A stretch of DNA of 35,074 bases. Source: a virus. Shown piece after piece: positions 1-6,263 of this stretch (position 1 is the stretch's first letter; every line of letters begins with the position of its first letter). The notes beneath the pieces were generated by a model. That model was not told the DNA's origin, searched no databases, and saw only the letters and a program-made list of their open reading frames with translations. The position numbers and the translations under genes were made by a program. Where the stretch lies: positions 1 to 35,074 of IMG/VR virus record IMGVR_UViG_3300022752_000208; one strand, given 5' to 3'.

Positions 1-196
1 TTACTTTTACAGTAGCCTCTTGCTCAATAAAGTCATAGTTCCAGTATGGGTTTAGTCCACTGCGGTTAGCACGCATGATGTCGTCACCTGTCGAAGGATC
101 AGCAACAGTTGTGTTTGGGCGTACCTTACGATACTTACCGTCAGTTGCTCCCTCGTTTAGAGATGTGTTTAGTGAGCGTGATTCATTAGTTGCCAT
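1..196 (-). CDS. Hypothetical protein, 3' end cut by window edge
   Basis: The ATG at 196-194 opens a frame that stays open for 65 codons to the left edge, so the C-terminus is missing. The TTA at 1-3 is out of frame and is not its stop. The visible part is polar, starts MATNESRSLN and has a stretch rich in Asn, Trp and Tyr near residues 48-55. The start overlaps the stop of the upstream gene by one base (TAATG), indicating translational coupling. I recognise no family. Its place at the far end of a run of small basic proteins gives no firm clue to its job. Confidence 0.6.
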   Translation of the reverse strand, partial: MATNESRSLNTSLNEGATDGKYRKVRPNTTVADPSTGDDIMRANRSGLNPYWNYDFIEQEATVKV

Positions 197-417
197 TATT
201 GACCTTTCTTAGGTGCTGGAGATTTAACACTTGTTTCTTTATCTCTGCGATAAAGTCCACTAGGACTTTGTAAGTCTGAGTTCTTAATGCTCCAAGGATC
301 TGCAGCATGAGCTTCATTGCCTGCTCTAGCGGCGCCAGTAGCTTTTGCTAAAAGAGATAATCCATCGGGTGAACTAAACCCTTTACGTACTTTCTCACGA
401 CGAGGTACAAACTTCAT
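196..417 (-). CDS. Small basic hypothetical protein (73 aa)
   Basis: A 73-residue protein with a strongly basic N-terminus (KFVPRREKVRKG) and a basic Lys/Pro tail. There is no membrane segment, cysteine pair or enzyme motif. The ATG at 417 overlaps the stop of the 45-aa gene by four bases (ATGA), and its own stop overlaps the next start, so it sits inside a tightly coupled minus-strand operon. Function is unknown. Nucleic-acid binding or a minor virion role would be guesses from charge alone. Confidence 0.6.
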   Translation of the reverse strand: MKFVPRREKVRKGFSSPDGLSLLAKATGAARAGNEAHAADPWSIKNSDLQSPSGLYRRDKETSVKSPAPKKGQ

Positions 418-551
418 TTTTTACCGGCTTTCTTTGGTGACTTCTTGGCTTTTAACTTTTCCTTCTCCTTAGCGGCATCCGCAGCAGTCTTTACCTTTAA
501 AGGTACGACCTTATATGCGGCTTTCTTGCCGTCAGGAGTAGTAATAGCCAT
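414..551 (-). CDS. Lysine-rich small protein (45 aa)
   Basis: The ATG at 551-549 begins a 45-residue frame ending in TGA at 416-414. It starts MAITTPDGKKAAYK and turns into a Lys/Ala-rich helix followed by a KKSPKKAGKK-like tail. About a third of the residues are Lys. The stop overlaps the next ATG (ATGA) and the gene fills an otherwise empty 130-base gap, both of which favour a real gene. Histone-like or nucleic-acid-binding behaviour is only an inference from composition. Confidence 0.6.
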   Translation of the reverse strand: MAITTPDGKKAAYKVVPLKVKTAADAAKEKEKLKAKKSPKKAGKK

Positions 552-575
552 AATGTTAGTATCTCTCTATTTTCT

Positions 576-863
576 TTAATTGTCAGCCTTTGGGCGTTTT
601 TGTATACGTGGACGAATAACACGTTTTGTCCTAGCCACATACTTTTTAGTGTTTCTGCGCCTAGCTATGCCTTGTTCTGATCCCGGAGCAAGAGTGTAGG
701 CCTGTCCACCTGTCCAACGACCAGAAGAGCGTCGGTCCCATTCTGGGGTTCGTACTTGACGAGTAGAAGCTTCTGCTCTTTTTCTAGGCTTAGTCGCTTT
801 AGGTGCAGCTGCGGATCTAGGTACAGAACGACGTGGTGGCTTACCGCCTGTTTTAGCGCTCAC
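576..863 (-). CDS. Arg/Lys-rich hypothetical protein (95 aa)
   Basis: A 95-residue, very basic protein read from a GTG at 863-861. The first 35 residues are Pro/Arg/Lys-rich and disordered-looking. The centre carries a WDRRSSGRWTGGQAY stretch and the C-terminus is again Arg/Lys-rich. It overlaps the upstream zinc-ribbon gene by 11 bases in another frame. No domain is recognised. The composition would suit binding to nucleic acid or to other virion proteins, but nothing in the sequence proves either. Confidence 0.6.
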   Translation of the reverse strand: MSAKTGGKPPRRSVPRSAAAPKATKPRKRAEASTRQVRTPEWDRRSSGRWTGGQAYTLAPGSEQGIARRRNTKKYVARTKRVIRPRIQKRPKADN

Positions 864-1023
864 TCATAGCTCGTTTCATATGTTTACCGTAGAGCCCATT
901 ACGACAAGTTGGGCACATTTTTCCGTCTGTGTACATAGCTTGAACTGGGGTCATAAATAACCCGCATTTAGGACACTCAACACTACCATCATAGATAGTT
1001 TCAGTTGTGACTGGCTCTACCAT
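853..1023 (-). CDS. Zinc-ribbon mini-protein (56 aa)
   Basis: A 56-residue protein from the ATG at 1023-1021 to the TAA at 855-853. It carries two CxxC pairs (C17/C20 in ECPKC and C37/C40 in MCPTC), the classic treble-clef or zinc-ribbon arrangement, followed by a basic tail. It overlaps the genes on both sides, which supports it as a real operon member. Such ribbons usually bind nucleic acid or another protein; the partner is unknown. It is one of several zinc ribbons in this window. Confidence 0.7.
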   Translation of the reverse strand: MVEPVTTETIYDGSVECPKCGLFMTPVQAMYTDGKMCPTCRNGLYGKHMKRAMSER

Positions 1024-1367
1024 ACTGACTCACTAACGTTACGTCCTGTTCCTTGGTAAGAACCTGCGGATTGACTAAAGTCAGTTCTTGTTGGTTGGAA
1101 TTCCGAATCAACATTCATAACATCTTCTACACCAAGCTCACGGGTTCTGTAGCCAAATCTTGGTGGGAATAGTTGTACCTGAGGTAGTGGTGGTCGAACA
1201 ATGTCTTGAATCATCATTGCTGGAAGAGTTACTGAGCGAACAGCTCTAGTTAACAAAGCTTCTTGTACGCTACCGAAGGGCCCCATGTAGTCGTACCGGA
1301 TCTCCGGTCCGTTATCTACTATCGGGCGTCCTTTAGTATGATCATAAATACTATCTTGTTGTGGCAT
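1017..1367 (-). CDS. Hypothetical protein (116 aa)
   Basis: I chose the ATG at 1367-1365 because it overlaps the upstream stop (TAATG) and has AGGTGG a few bases upstream; a GTG nine bases earlier (1376) is possible. The protein has a PPLPQVQLFPPRFGYRTREL segment in the middle and polar ends, with no membrane segment or known motif. The start MPQQDSIYDHTKGRP looks soluble. It shares the operon with two other uncharacterised proteins. Confidence 0.6.
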   Translation of the reverse strand: MPQQDSIYDHTKGRPIVDNGPEIRYDYMGPFGSVQEALLTRAVRSVTLPAMMIQDIVRPPLPQVQLFPPRFGYRTRELGVEDVMNVDSEFQPTRTDFSQSAGSYQGTGRNVSESVW

Positions 1368-1900
1368 TACTTCCACCTAGGTTGTAGATGTACAAACTGC
1401 TGTGCAACTCTTGGGTTAAACTCAGCGGGTACATTTGAAGAAATATTTGCTTTGCCATCATTTACTAGATGTGGTCTTGGAGCTAGGGCTTGCTTAGGAG
1501 CATTTCTACGAACATTCATAGTCTGTGCGCCATCATTTTCTACCAACTCTACACCGATCTTTAATCTACGATCTGGTTTTAAAGCTGAAGGCCACATGTA
1601 CTCACCCGGATCAATACGCTCACCTTTGTGAACTCCGCGTTGATATCCTCTTTGATTCTGTCTTGCTTTAAGAGAATCTAAAACAGTATCTGTACCATTA
1701 CCACGGTCATCACGACGTGAACGAATAGTTCCTAGATAACCATCAGGATATTCTGCAGAGGGAGTTCGTCCTACACCTAGACGCAAGAAATCCATAGAGC
1801 TGCGAGGTACGATAGGCGTGCCGCCACCACCTGTTGTGGTGTAAGCGCCTATGTACCCGCTAGCCCCTAGGTACTGCCAATTCTGATGTGAGGATGCCAT
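1367..1900 (-). CDS. Hypothetical protein, possibly structural (177 aa)
   Basis: A 177-residue protein with a Gly/Tyr/Thr-rich N-terminus (residues 10-30) followed by a charged Arg/Asp-rich body and a C-terminal NPRVAQQFVHLQPRWK. There is no catalytic motif and no signal peptide. Length and composition resemble minor virion or assembly proteins, but that is inference only. The stop overlaps the next start by one base. The start at 1900 has only a weak AGAAG-type ribosome site. Confidence 0.6.
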   Translation of the reverse strand: MASSHQNWQYLGASGYIGAYTTTGGGGTPIVPRSSMDFLRLGVGRTPSAEYPDGYLGTIRSRRDDRGNGTDTVLDSLKARQNQRGYQRGVHKGERIDPGEYMWPSALKPDRRLKIGVELVENDGAQTMNVRRNAPKQALAPRPHLVNDGKANISSNVPAEFNPRVAQQFVHLQPRWK

Positions 1901-1918
1901 ATCAGAAGTTTACTTCTT

Positions 1919-2194
1919 CTACTTGGCTTTGGCCTTCTTAGTAGCCTTTTTATTTGATGCTTCCTGGGTATCAGCAAGGAATTTCATAACTGAAGGTAGG
2001 GCTGCAGTTACGATACCGAATGCTGGGTCCTTTGGGTTCAATGCACGGATTGCTACTGGAAGAACGGCTGCTAGACCTGCTGCAATTAATGCCTTAGGGT
2101 CTGTGTTTCCGGTTGTCCATAGAGCTACCGCTGCTGCAAGAAATGAGCGGCCATAAGATGAAAGCATTGCTTTAGCTTTTGAATCGAACTTCAT
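1919..2194 (-). CDS. Holin-like small membrane protein (91 aa)
   Basis: A short basic N-terminus (KFDSKAKAMLSSYGR) is followed by two hydrophobic stretches (about residues 17-27 and 35-52), a third weaker one (about 58-72), and a Lys-rich tail (KKATKKAKAK). Small size, short helices and a positive C-terminus are typical of phage holins, which open the inner membrane so that the endolysin can reach the wall. It has a good AAGGAG six bases before its ATG. It lies on the strand opposite the endolysin cassette, so the holin role is inferred from topology only. Confidence 0.6.
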   Translation of the reverse strand: MKFDSKAKAMLSSYGRSFLAAAVALWTTGNTDPKALIAAGLAAVLPVAIRALNPKDPAFGIVTAALPSVMKFLADTQEASNKKATKKAKAK

Positions 2195-2204
2195 TTATTA
2201 CTCC

Positions 2205-2405
2205 TTATTTATGTTTCTCTAATAGTAATACATAGAGATCGTCAACTCTTTGTTCTAAACGGTTAACAGAATCTTTTAAACTGCTGCCACCATTTGGTTT
2301 AAGTTCTGTAAGATAGTGTTTAACCATCCAACGAACCATAATAGCTATTGATCCGACAAGTGAAGCAATTGTAAGGCAAAAAGCTGCCCAATCTTGTGGT
2401 GACAT
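2205..2405 (-). CDS. Single-pass membrane protein with coiled-coil tail (66 aa)
   Basis: I placed the start at the ATG at 2405-2403, with GGGAGA six bases upstream, rather than at a GTG 45 bases earlier that has no ribosome site. Residues 5-27 form one hydrophobic helix (WAAFCLTIASLVGSIAIMV), followed by a linker and a C-terminal amphipathic heptad-like helix (LKDSVNRLEQRVDDLYVLL). One helix plus a coiled coil is common among phage accessory lysis proteins and small holin partners. It is the first gene of the leftward operon, next to the holin-like gene. Confidence 0.6.
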   Translation of the reverse strand: MSPQDWAAFCLTIASLVGSIAIMVRWMVKHYLTELKPNGGSSLKDSVNRLEQRVDDLYVLLLEKHK

Positions 2406-2452
2406 TAATTCTCCCGAAGAATCTAGAATTGTGGGATAACTATGATACACAA

Positions 2453-2480
2453 GTTACACCATGTCATGTTAAAGTATGAT
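2453..2480 (+). promoter_or_regulatory. Candidate promoter for the plus-strand lysis cassette
   Basis: A near-consensus -10 box TATGAT lies at 2475-2480, with a weak -35-like GTTACA at 2453-2458 (16-base spacer). The -10 box forms part of a 10-base palindrome TATGATCATA (2475-2484). A transcript from here would start about 15 bases upstream of the first codon of the secreted protein. It sits in the only divergent gap of the window, where a promoter is required. The -35 match is poor. Confidence 0.4.
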
Positions 2481-2500
2481 CATAGATAGAAGGAGAAAAA

Positions 2501-5113
2501 ATAATTCTACTGCGCCTATTCGCAGCACTAATCCTCATACTATTTCTCTCTATTCTGGGACAAAATTCAGCAACAGCAGAAGACACGCCTGTAACTACGG
2601 TGGTAGTTAGTCCTGCTTCCACACCGTCTTCGAACGAAGCGACTCCAACTCCATCTCCAAGTCCAGAACCCGTTGTTGTAACTTCGGCCCCTCAAACCTC
2701 CAATACGACAAGTTCTGCTGAGGCAAGTCCATCCCCGACGCCAAGTTCTTCGCCAACTTCTGGTTCATCCGAGCCAAGTCCGACTCCTGCGCCTGTATCT
2801 TCGCCTGAGCCCACTTCAACTGAATCGACAGCTTCAAACAGTTCTTCTTCTCAGGCTGGTACCACTGTATCCACGACACAAGGTAGCCCAATACAAACGT
2901 CACCAACAACAGTAGAGACTCCAACGGTAACCTCCGTTCAAGCAAAAATAGAGGGTGCAACTGTAACACTCAACACAGCTATTCAAGGTGCAAGTACAGA
3001 ACAAAAGACTGCAGCAGCTCCTGAAGTTCAAGCTGCTCAAGTTGCAATTACTGCAGCGGAGTCAGCTACTGCCGTAGCTGTTGTAGCTCAAGCTGCTGTG
3101 GATTCCCAAACAGCTGTAGTGGCTGTTGCTACCACTGCAGTTGATTCTGCCACTGCAACTGTAGCAACAGCAACTGCGGCAGTAGATTCTCAAACAGCTG
3201 TAGTTGCTACAGCTACTACTAATTTAACAAACGCTCAAGCTACTTTAACTACGCTTCAAAATACCCCAGTAAATAGTAAAACATACACAACTGCTGGATA
3301 TGTAGCGCCAACCCCAGTAGACACGCCAACCGTTACTACCACCACTTTGCCGGTCATGTATGACGCGGCAACTAAAATTCAAACCCCATTTGATATAAAG
3401 ATGGGGAATACCGTTTACGAAGGTCAGGGCGCAAACAGTCAGATCTATGTAACTTCTAAAGCAACTATTACGTTTGGTACCGGAGACTATAACTGGTGGG
3501 ATTTCCCTAACGGCCCAAGCATCTCTGTGTTTGCTAGCGATTATCAGAACGCTGGACCTGGAGCATCAACAGTAGTTAAGACTACGGAAACCACGTTAGA
3601 AGTTGACTGGAATCTTCATAAGTTTGCTGACCCAAATGGTCCAATCACTAACGTTAATTGGAAGATGACAGTCAACCCTACAACTGGTGAGTGGACGGGT
3701 AGCGGGACTATCTCAGGCAACACGACAGGGTTATGGAATGGTCCTCGTACAGGTGTGCGTGAGGCCTCAGGTCAGCCTGTGCAGCAGATGACTAATGTAA
3801 CTAATGAAACATTGACTGCTCAAATTGCAACTCAAACTGCAGTTGTTGCTGATAAAACAGAGGTAAAAGCAGAAGCAATAACTACTTTAACAACTTTAAC
3901 AGCTGAAAAAACAACAGCAGAGACAAATTTAACTGCTGCCCAGACAACGCTATCAACAGAGCAGGCAAACCTAACTACTACTCAAACAAACCTAACAAAT
4001 GCTGTAACTACAGCAAACGCTTTAGCAGATACTGCAACAGCAACAGTTGCCTCTGCGGTTACAGCTCTTCAAACTCCGATTCCTCAGCCGACTCCAACAC
4101 CTGAGCCAACTCCCGCACCGCAACCAGAGCCGATGCCACAGCCAACACCACAACCGACACCGCAGCCAACACCACAACCCGAACCTTCACCACAACCTAC
4201 TCCTCAACCCGAGCCAACTCCTGAACCTGCGCCGCAGCCAACCCCAGAGCCTGCACCAGTTCCTGAGCCAACTCCTGAACCTGCTCCTGAGCAGCCTGCA
4301 GAGCCAGAGCCAACTCCTGAAGAGCCACCTGTGGCAATTCCTGATCCTGAGCCATTGCCTACTGAGCCTGCCATAGAAGAGCCAGAGAAACCCACAGAAC
4401 CCCAACCAGAACCGGTAGAACCCGAAGCGCCACCCGTAGAACCCGAGGCGCCTGAGGAACCTTCCACACCCGAGGAACCAACACCAGAACCAGAGTCACC
4501 AGAGCCAGAGCCAGAAAATCCGTCCACAGAACCATCACAACCTCCTATTGAAGATACAACACCTGAGCCTACCACACCTGCAGAAGAAGTTGCATCAGCA
4601 GTAAAAGATGCTAAAGCTGATGGTGTGGTAACTGAAGCAGAAAAAGCTGTGATTGCTAACGCTTTAATTGAAGCGGCTAATGGCGGTCCGGTGTCTGCTG
4701 CTGCAATTGTTGAAGCTGGTCTTGAGTACAAAGATCTTCCACCAGAGACTCCGGTAGAGGTTAGACAGGATGAAAATGGTAACGAAGTTATAATTACAGC
4801 AGACGTTGCCGCAGCCCTCGTACTACTAGAGAACCCTGCGGAGTTAATTGGCGCAATATTTAGCGATCCGGGCGAAGCCCTTAAAGCACTTGGAAACATA
4901 GGTGCTGATATGTCACCAGAAGAACGAGAAGAAGCACAAAAAATGGTAGTTGCTGCAATTATTGCGGGTAATGCCGCACTTAATGCAGTAGGTATTGCTG
5001 CAGCTGCTGCAGGTGGAACCACAACGGGTGGATCAACTGGTGGTGGAGGCGGAAGTTCTGGTGGCGGTGGCGCTTCCGGAGAAACTAAAGGCGTTAGGAG
5101 ACGTAGACCTTGA
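2501..5113 (+). CDS. Large secreted Thr/Ala- and Pro/Glu-rich protein with non-AUG start
   Basis: The frame has no ATG, GTG or TTG before 2600, yet codons 2501-2578 encode a textbook signal peptide (hydrophobic core LFAALILILFLSIL, then SATA before EDTP). AGAAGGAG at 2490-2495 is followed by ATA (2501) and ATT (2504), so I infer initiation there; an in-frame TAG at 2483 rules out anything further upstream. From ATA the protein has 870 residues: signal peptide; Ser/Pro/Thr linker; Ala/Thr/Val coiled-coil-like helix (about 120-255, 28-residue repeat); a globular beta-rich domain (about 260-420) with many Trp and Tyr; a second helical Thr/Ala region; a Pro/Glu region (about 525-693); an EF-hand-like loop DAKADGVVTEAE (about 702); a weak hydrophobic helix (about 815-840); a Gly-rich linker and RRRR tail. 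I do not recognise the family. Its position ahead of two membrane proteins and an endolysin suggests a cell-envelope role during lysis or infection. Confidence 0.75.
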   Translation: MILLRLFAALILILFLSILGQNSATAEDTPVTTVVVSPASTPSSNEATPTPSPSPEPVVVTSAPQTSNTTSSAEASPSPTPSSSPTSGSSEPSPTPAPVSSPEPTSTESTASNSSSSQAGTTVSTTQGSPIQTSPTTVETPTVTSVQAKIEGATVTLNTAIQGASTEQKTAAAPEVQAAQVAITAAESATAVAVVAQAAVDSQTAVVAVATTAVDSATATVATATAAVDSQTAVVATATTNLTNAQATLTTLQNTPVNSKTYTTAGYVAPTPVDTPTVTTTTLPVMYDAATKIQTPFDIKMGNTVYEGQGANSQIYVTSKATITFGTGDYNWWDFPNGPSISVFASDYQNAGPGASTVVKTTETTLEVDWNLHKFADPNGPITNVNWKMTVNPTTGEWTGSGTISGNTTGLWNGPRTGVREASGQPVQQMTNVTNETLTAQIATQTAVVADKTEVKAEAITTLTTLTAEKTTAETNLTAAQTTLSTEQANLTTTQTNLTNAVTTANALADTATATVASAVTALQTPIPQPTPTPEPTPAPQPEPMPQPTPQPTPQPTPQPEPSPQPTPQPEPTPEPAPQPTPEPAPVPEPTPEPAPEQPAEPEPTPEEPPVAIPDPEPLPTEPAIEEPEKPTEPQPEPVEPEAPPVEPEAPEEPSTPEEPTPEPESPEPEPENPSTEPSQPPIEDTTPEPTTPAEEVASAVKDAKADGVVTEAEKAVIANALIEAANGGPVSAAAIVEAGLEYKDLPPETPVEVRQDENGNEVIITADVAAALVLLENPAELIGAIFSDPGEALKALGNIGADMSPEEREEAQKMVVAAIIAGNAALNAVGIAAAAAGGTTTGGSTGGGGGSSGGGGASGETKGVRRRRP
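3095..3220 (+). repeat. 84-base (28-aa) tandem repeat in coiled-coil-like region
   Basis: The peptide AVDSQTAVVA starts at 3095 and again at 3179, exactly 84 bases apart, with a related AVDSATATVATAT between them. 28 residues is four heptads, which fits an extended helical stalk. The second copy is partial. The repeat belongs to the secreted protein beginning at 2501. Confidence 0.6.
4075..4580 (+). repeat. Degenerate Pro/Glu/Thr (PxP, PEPTPEP) repeat region
   Basis: About 168 residues built from short units such as QPTPQP, EPTPEP and EPEAP. At DNA level this is a low-complexity run of CCA/CCT/GAG/CAA codons. Such Pro-rich stretches act as stiff spacers that cross cell-wall layers (TonB is a familiar example). 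The first half uses Gln/Thr between the prolines and the second half shifts to Glu, so the strand becomes increasingly acidic towards the C-terminus. Confidence 0.75.
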
Positions 5114-5280
5114 AAATTATTAAAGACATGATTGACCAACTATGGACATTGTTAGGCATGTTTATTGCCTGGGTTGTTCTGGATGGATCTGCAAAGACCG
5201 TAGTTGGCTATGCAATTGTCGGAACATTAATTGCTTGGGCAATCACCTATCCCCTTCGTAATCCAAAGGATGAGGAATGA
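5110..5280 (+). CDS. Small two-helix membrane protein, holin-like (56 aa)
   Basis: It begins at a TTG (5110) that overlaps the previous TGA stop (TTGA); AGGAG lies nine bases upstream, while the in-frame ATG at 5128 has no ribosome site. After a short amphipathic head, residues 12-24 (WTLLGMFIAWVVL) and 31-47 (VVGYAIVGTLIAWAITY) are hydrophobic, and the tail is NPKDEE. It has the small, two-span layout of class II holins and sits between the secreted protein and the endolysin. With another membrane protein directly after it, the pair could be a holin and antiholin; this is inferred from position and topology. Confidence 0.65.
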   Translation: MKIIKDMIDQLWTLLGMFIAWVVLDGSAKTVVGYAIVGTLIAWAITYPLRNPKDEE

Positions 5281-5669
5281 AATCAATCGGAAATATTATT
5301 TTAAGAATTGTAGCTACATTTGCAGCTAGCGGACTATCAGTAATTGGTGCCGGAGCTATTGCAGGAGTAGATACTATCACCGCCGTAACAGTTGCTGGTC
5401 TTACAGCAGTTGCCGCAGTCGTAGAGAAGCTAGCACGTGGCTTTATGAATGACGGCAAACTTGATCTTGATGAAATTAACGCAGCGTTTGCCGCTGTGGA
5501 TACTAAGGCAAAAAGCGCCGCAGATCTTCAAGTTGAAGCTAAACAAAACGGACAGAACATAACAATTGCTGCAACTGGAGCAGTATCTTATGCAGCAGCA
5601 ACTAAGCCAGATGGACAGGTTCCAGAAGAACACCCTGTTGATGAAGATTGGGCTAAGGAGAACAACTAA
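5277..5669 (+). CDS. Membrane protein with EF-hand-like loop, holin-like (130 aa)
   Basis: The ATG at 5277 overlaps the previous stop (ATGA). Residues 6-48 form two closely spaced hydrophobic helices rich in Ala, Gly and Val. They are followed by FMNDGKLDLDEINAAF, which resembles a calcium-binding EF-hand loop next to a helix, and then by a hydrophilic Ala/Lys/Gln-rich C-terminus ending EEHPVDEDWAKENN. Its place just before the endolysin supports a holin or lysis-control role. The EF-hand match is partial (one loop only) and metal binding is not shown. Confidence 0.65.
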   Translation: MKSIGNIILRIVATFAASGLSVIGAGAIAGVDTITAVTVAGLTAVAAVVEKLARGFMNDGKLDLDEINAAFAAVDTKAKSAADLQVEAKQNGQNITIAATGAVSYAAATKPDGQVPEEHPVDEDWAKENN

Positions 5670-6220
5670 TGGCAGATCAAGGCACAGCAGCAAAACTTAT
5701 TGAAGTTGCTACAGCAGAACTAGGAACTATTGAAGGTCCTAAAGATAATGAGACAAAGTACGGCGCTTTCACTAAGGCTAATTTCCAGCCATGGTGCGGC
5801 TCTTTCGTAATGTGGTGCGCTAACGAAGCTGGAGTAAAGGTACCTAATACCGTATACACCCCAGGTGGCGCAGCGGCATTTAAGAAAGCTAATGCTTGGA
5901 TTGACGGAGACCTTGCAGACCCAGAACCAGGGGATATCGCTTATTTTGATTTCCCATCAGACGGTGTCGATAGAATCAGTCACGTAGGTATTGTTGTAAA
6001 AGACAATGGCGATGGAACAGTTTGGTGTATTGAAGGAAATACCAGCCCAGATGAAAAGGGCTCACAGCGTAACGGTGGACAGGTTTCTAAGAAGCTCCGT
6101 GCTTATAAGAAGAACCCTAAGAAGGTAATGATTTCTATCGTTGGCTTTGGTCGTCCTAAGTTCAAAGATACAAGAGCTGCATCTGCAGCACCAGCAAAGT
6201 GTGCTTGCTGCGGTAAGTAA
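5669..6220 (+). CDS. Endolysin, CHAP-type peptidoglycan amidase/peptidase
   Basis: A 183-residue cell-wall hydrolase of the CHAP (NlpC/P60-like cysteine peptidase) type. The catalytic Cys is C43 in QPWCGSFVMWC, the His is H105 in ISHVGIVV, and the third polar residue lies in IEGN (E122/N124). PEPGDIAYFDF, the strand before the His motif, is typical of the family. It would cut peptide bonds of host peptidoglycan at lysis. No signal peptide is present, so export depends on the neighbouring membrane proteins. There is no clear separate wall-binding domain; the tail is a basic Lys-rich segment ending in a CACC cluster that might bind metal. Its start overlaps the previous stop (TAATG). Confidence 0.85.
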   Translation: MADQGTAAKLIEVATAELGTIEGPKDNETKYGAFTKANFQPWCGSFVMWCANEAGVKVPNTVYTPGGAAAFKKANAWIDGDLADPEPGDIAYFDFPSDGVDRISHVGIVVKDNGDGTVWCIEGNTSPDEKGSQRNGGQVSKKLRAYKKNPKKVMISIVGFGRPKFKDTRAASAAPAKCACCGK

Positions 6221-6235
6221 TAGTTAAATAAAAGA

Positions 6236-6262
6236 CCCCCGGTTATTAGCCGGGGGTTTTTT
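6236..6262. terminator. Bidirectional intrinsic terminator
   Basis: A 7-bp GC-only stem (CCCCCGG at 6236-6242 with CCGGGGG at 6250-6256) and a 7-base loop, followed by six T on the plus strand. On the minus strand the reverse is followed by a TCTTTTATTT tract. It lies between the endolysin and the metallophosphoesterase, which converge, so one hairpin can stop both operons. Confidence 0.9.
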
Positions 6263-6263
6263 A

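Noticed and set aside
2600-2602. GTG as start of the secreted protein
   Set aside because: It has no ribosome site and would remove a clear signal peptide encoded in frame directly upstream.
2607-2969. 120-aa minus-strand frame opposite the N-terminus of the secreted protein
   Set aside because: It is contained in a better-supported gene, has no ribosome site, and its Leu-rich content reflects the Ser/Pro codons on the other strand.
4204-5139. 311-aa open frame on the minus strand opposite the secreted protein
   Set aside because: It is Gly/Ser-rich and arises as the mirror of Pro/Ala/Thr codons in the Pro-rich region; it has no start signal and covers the terminus of a well-supported plus-strand gene.
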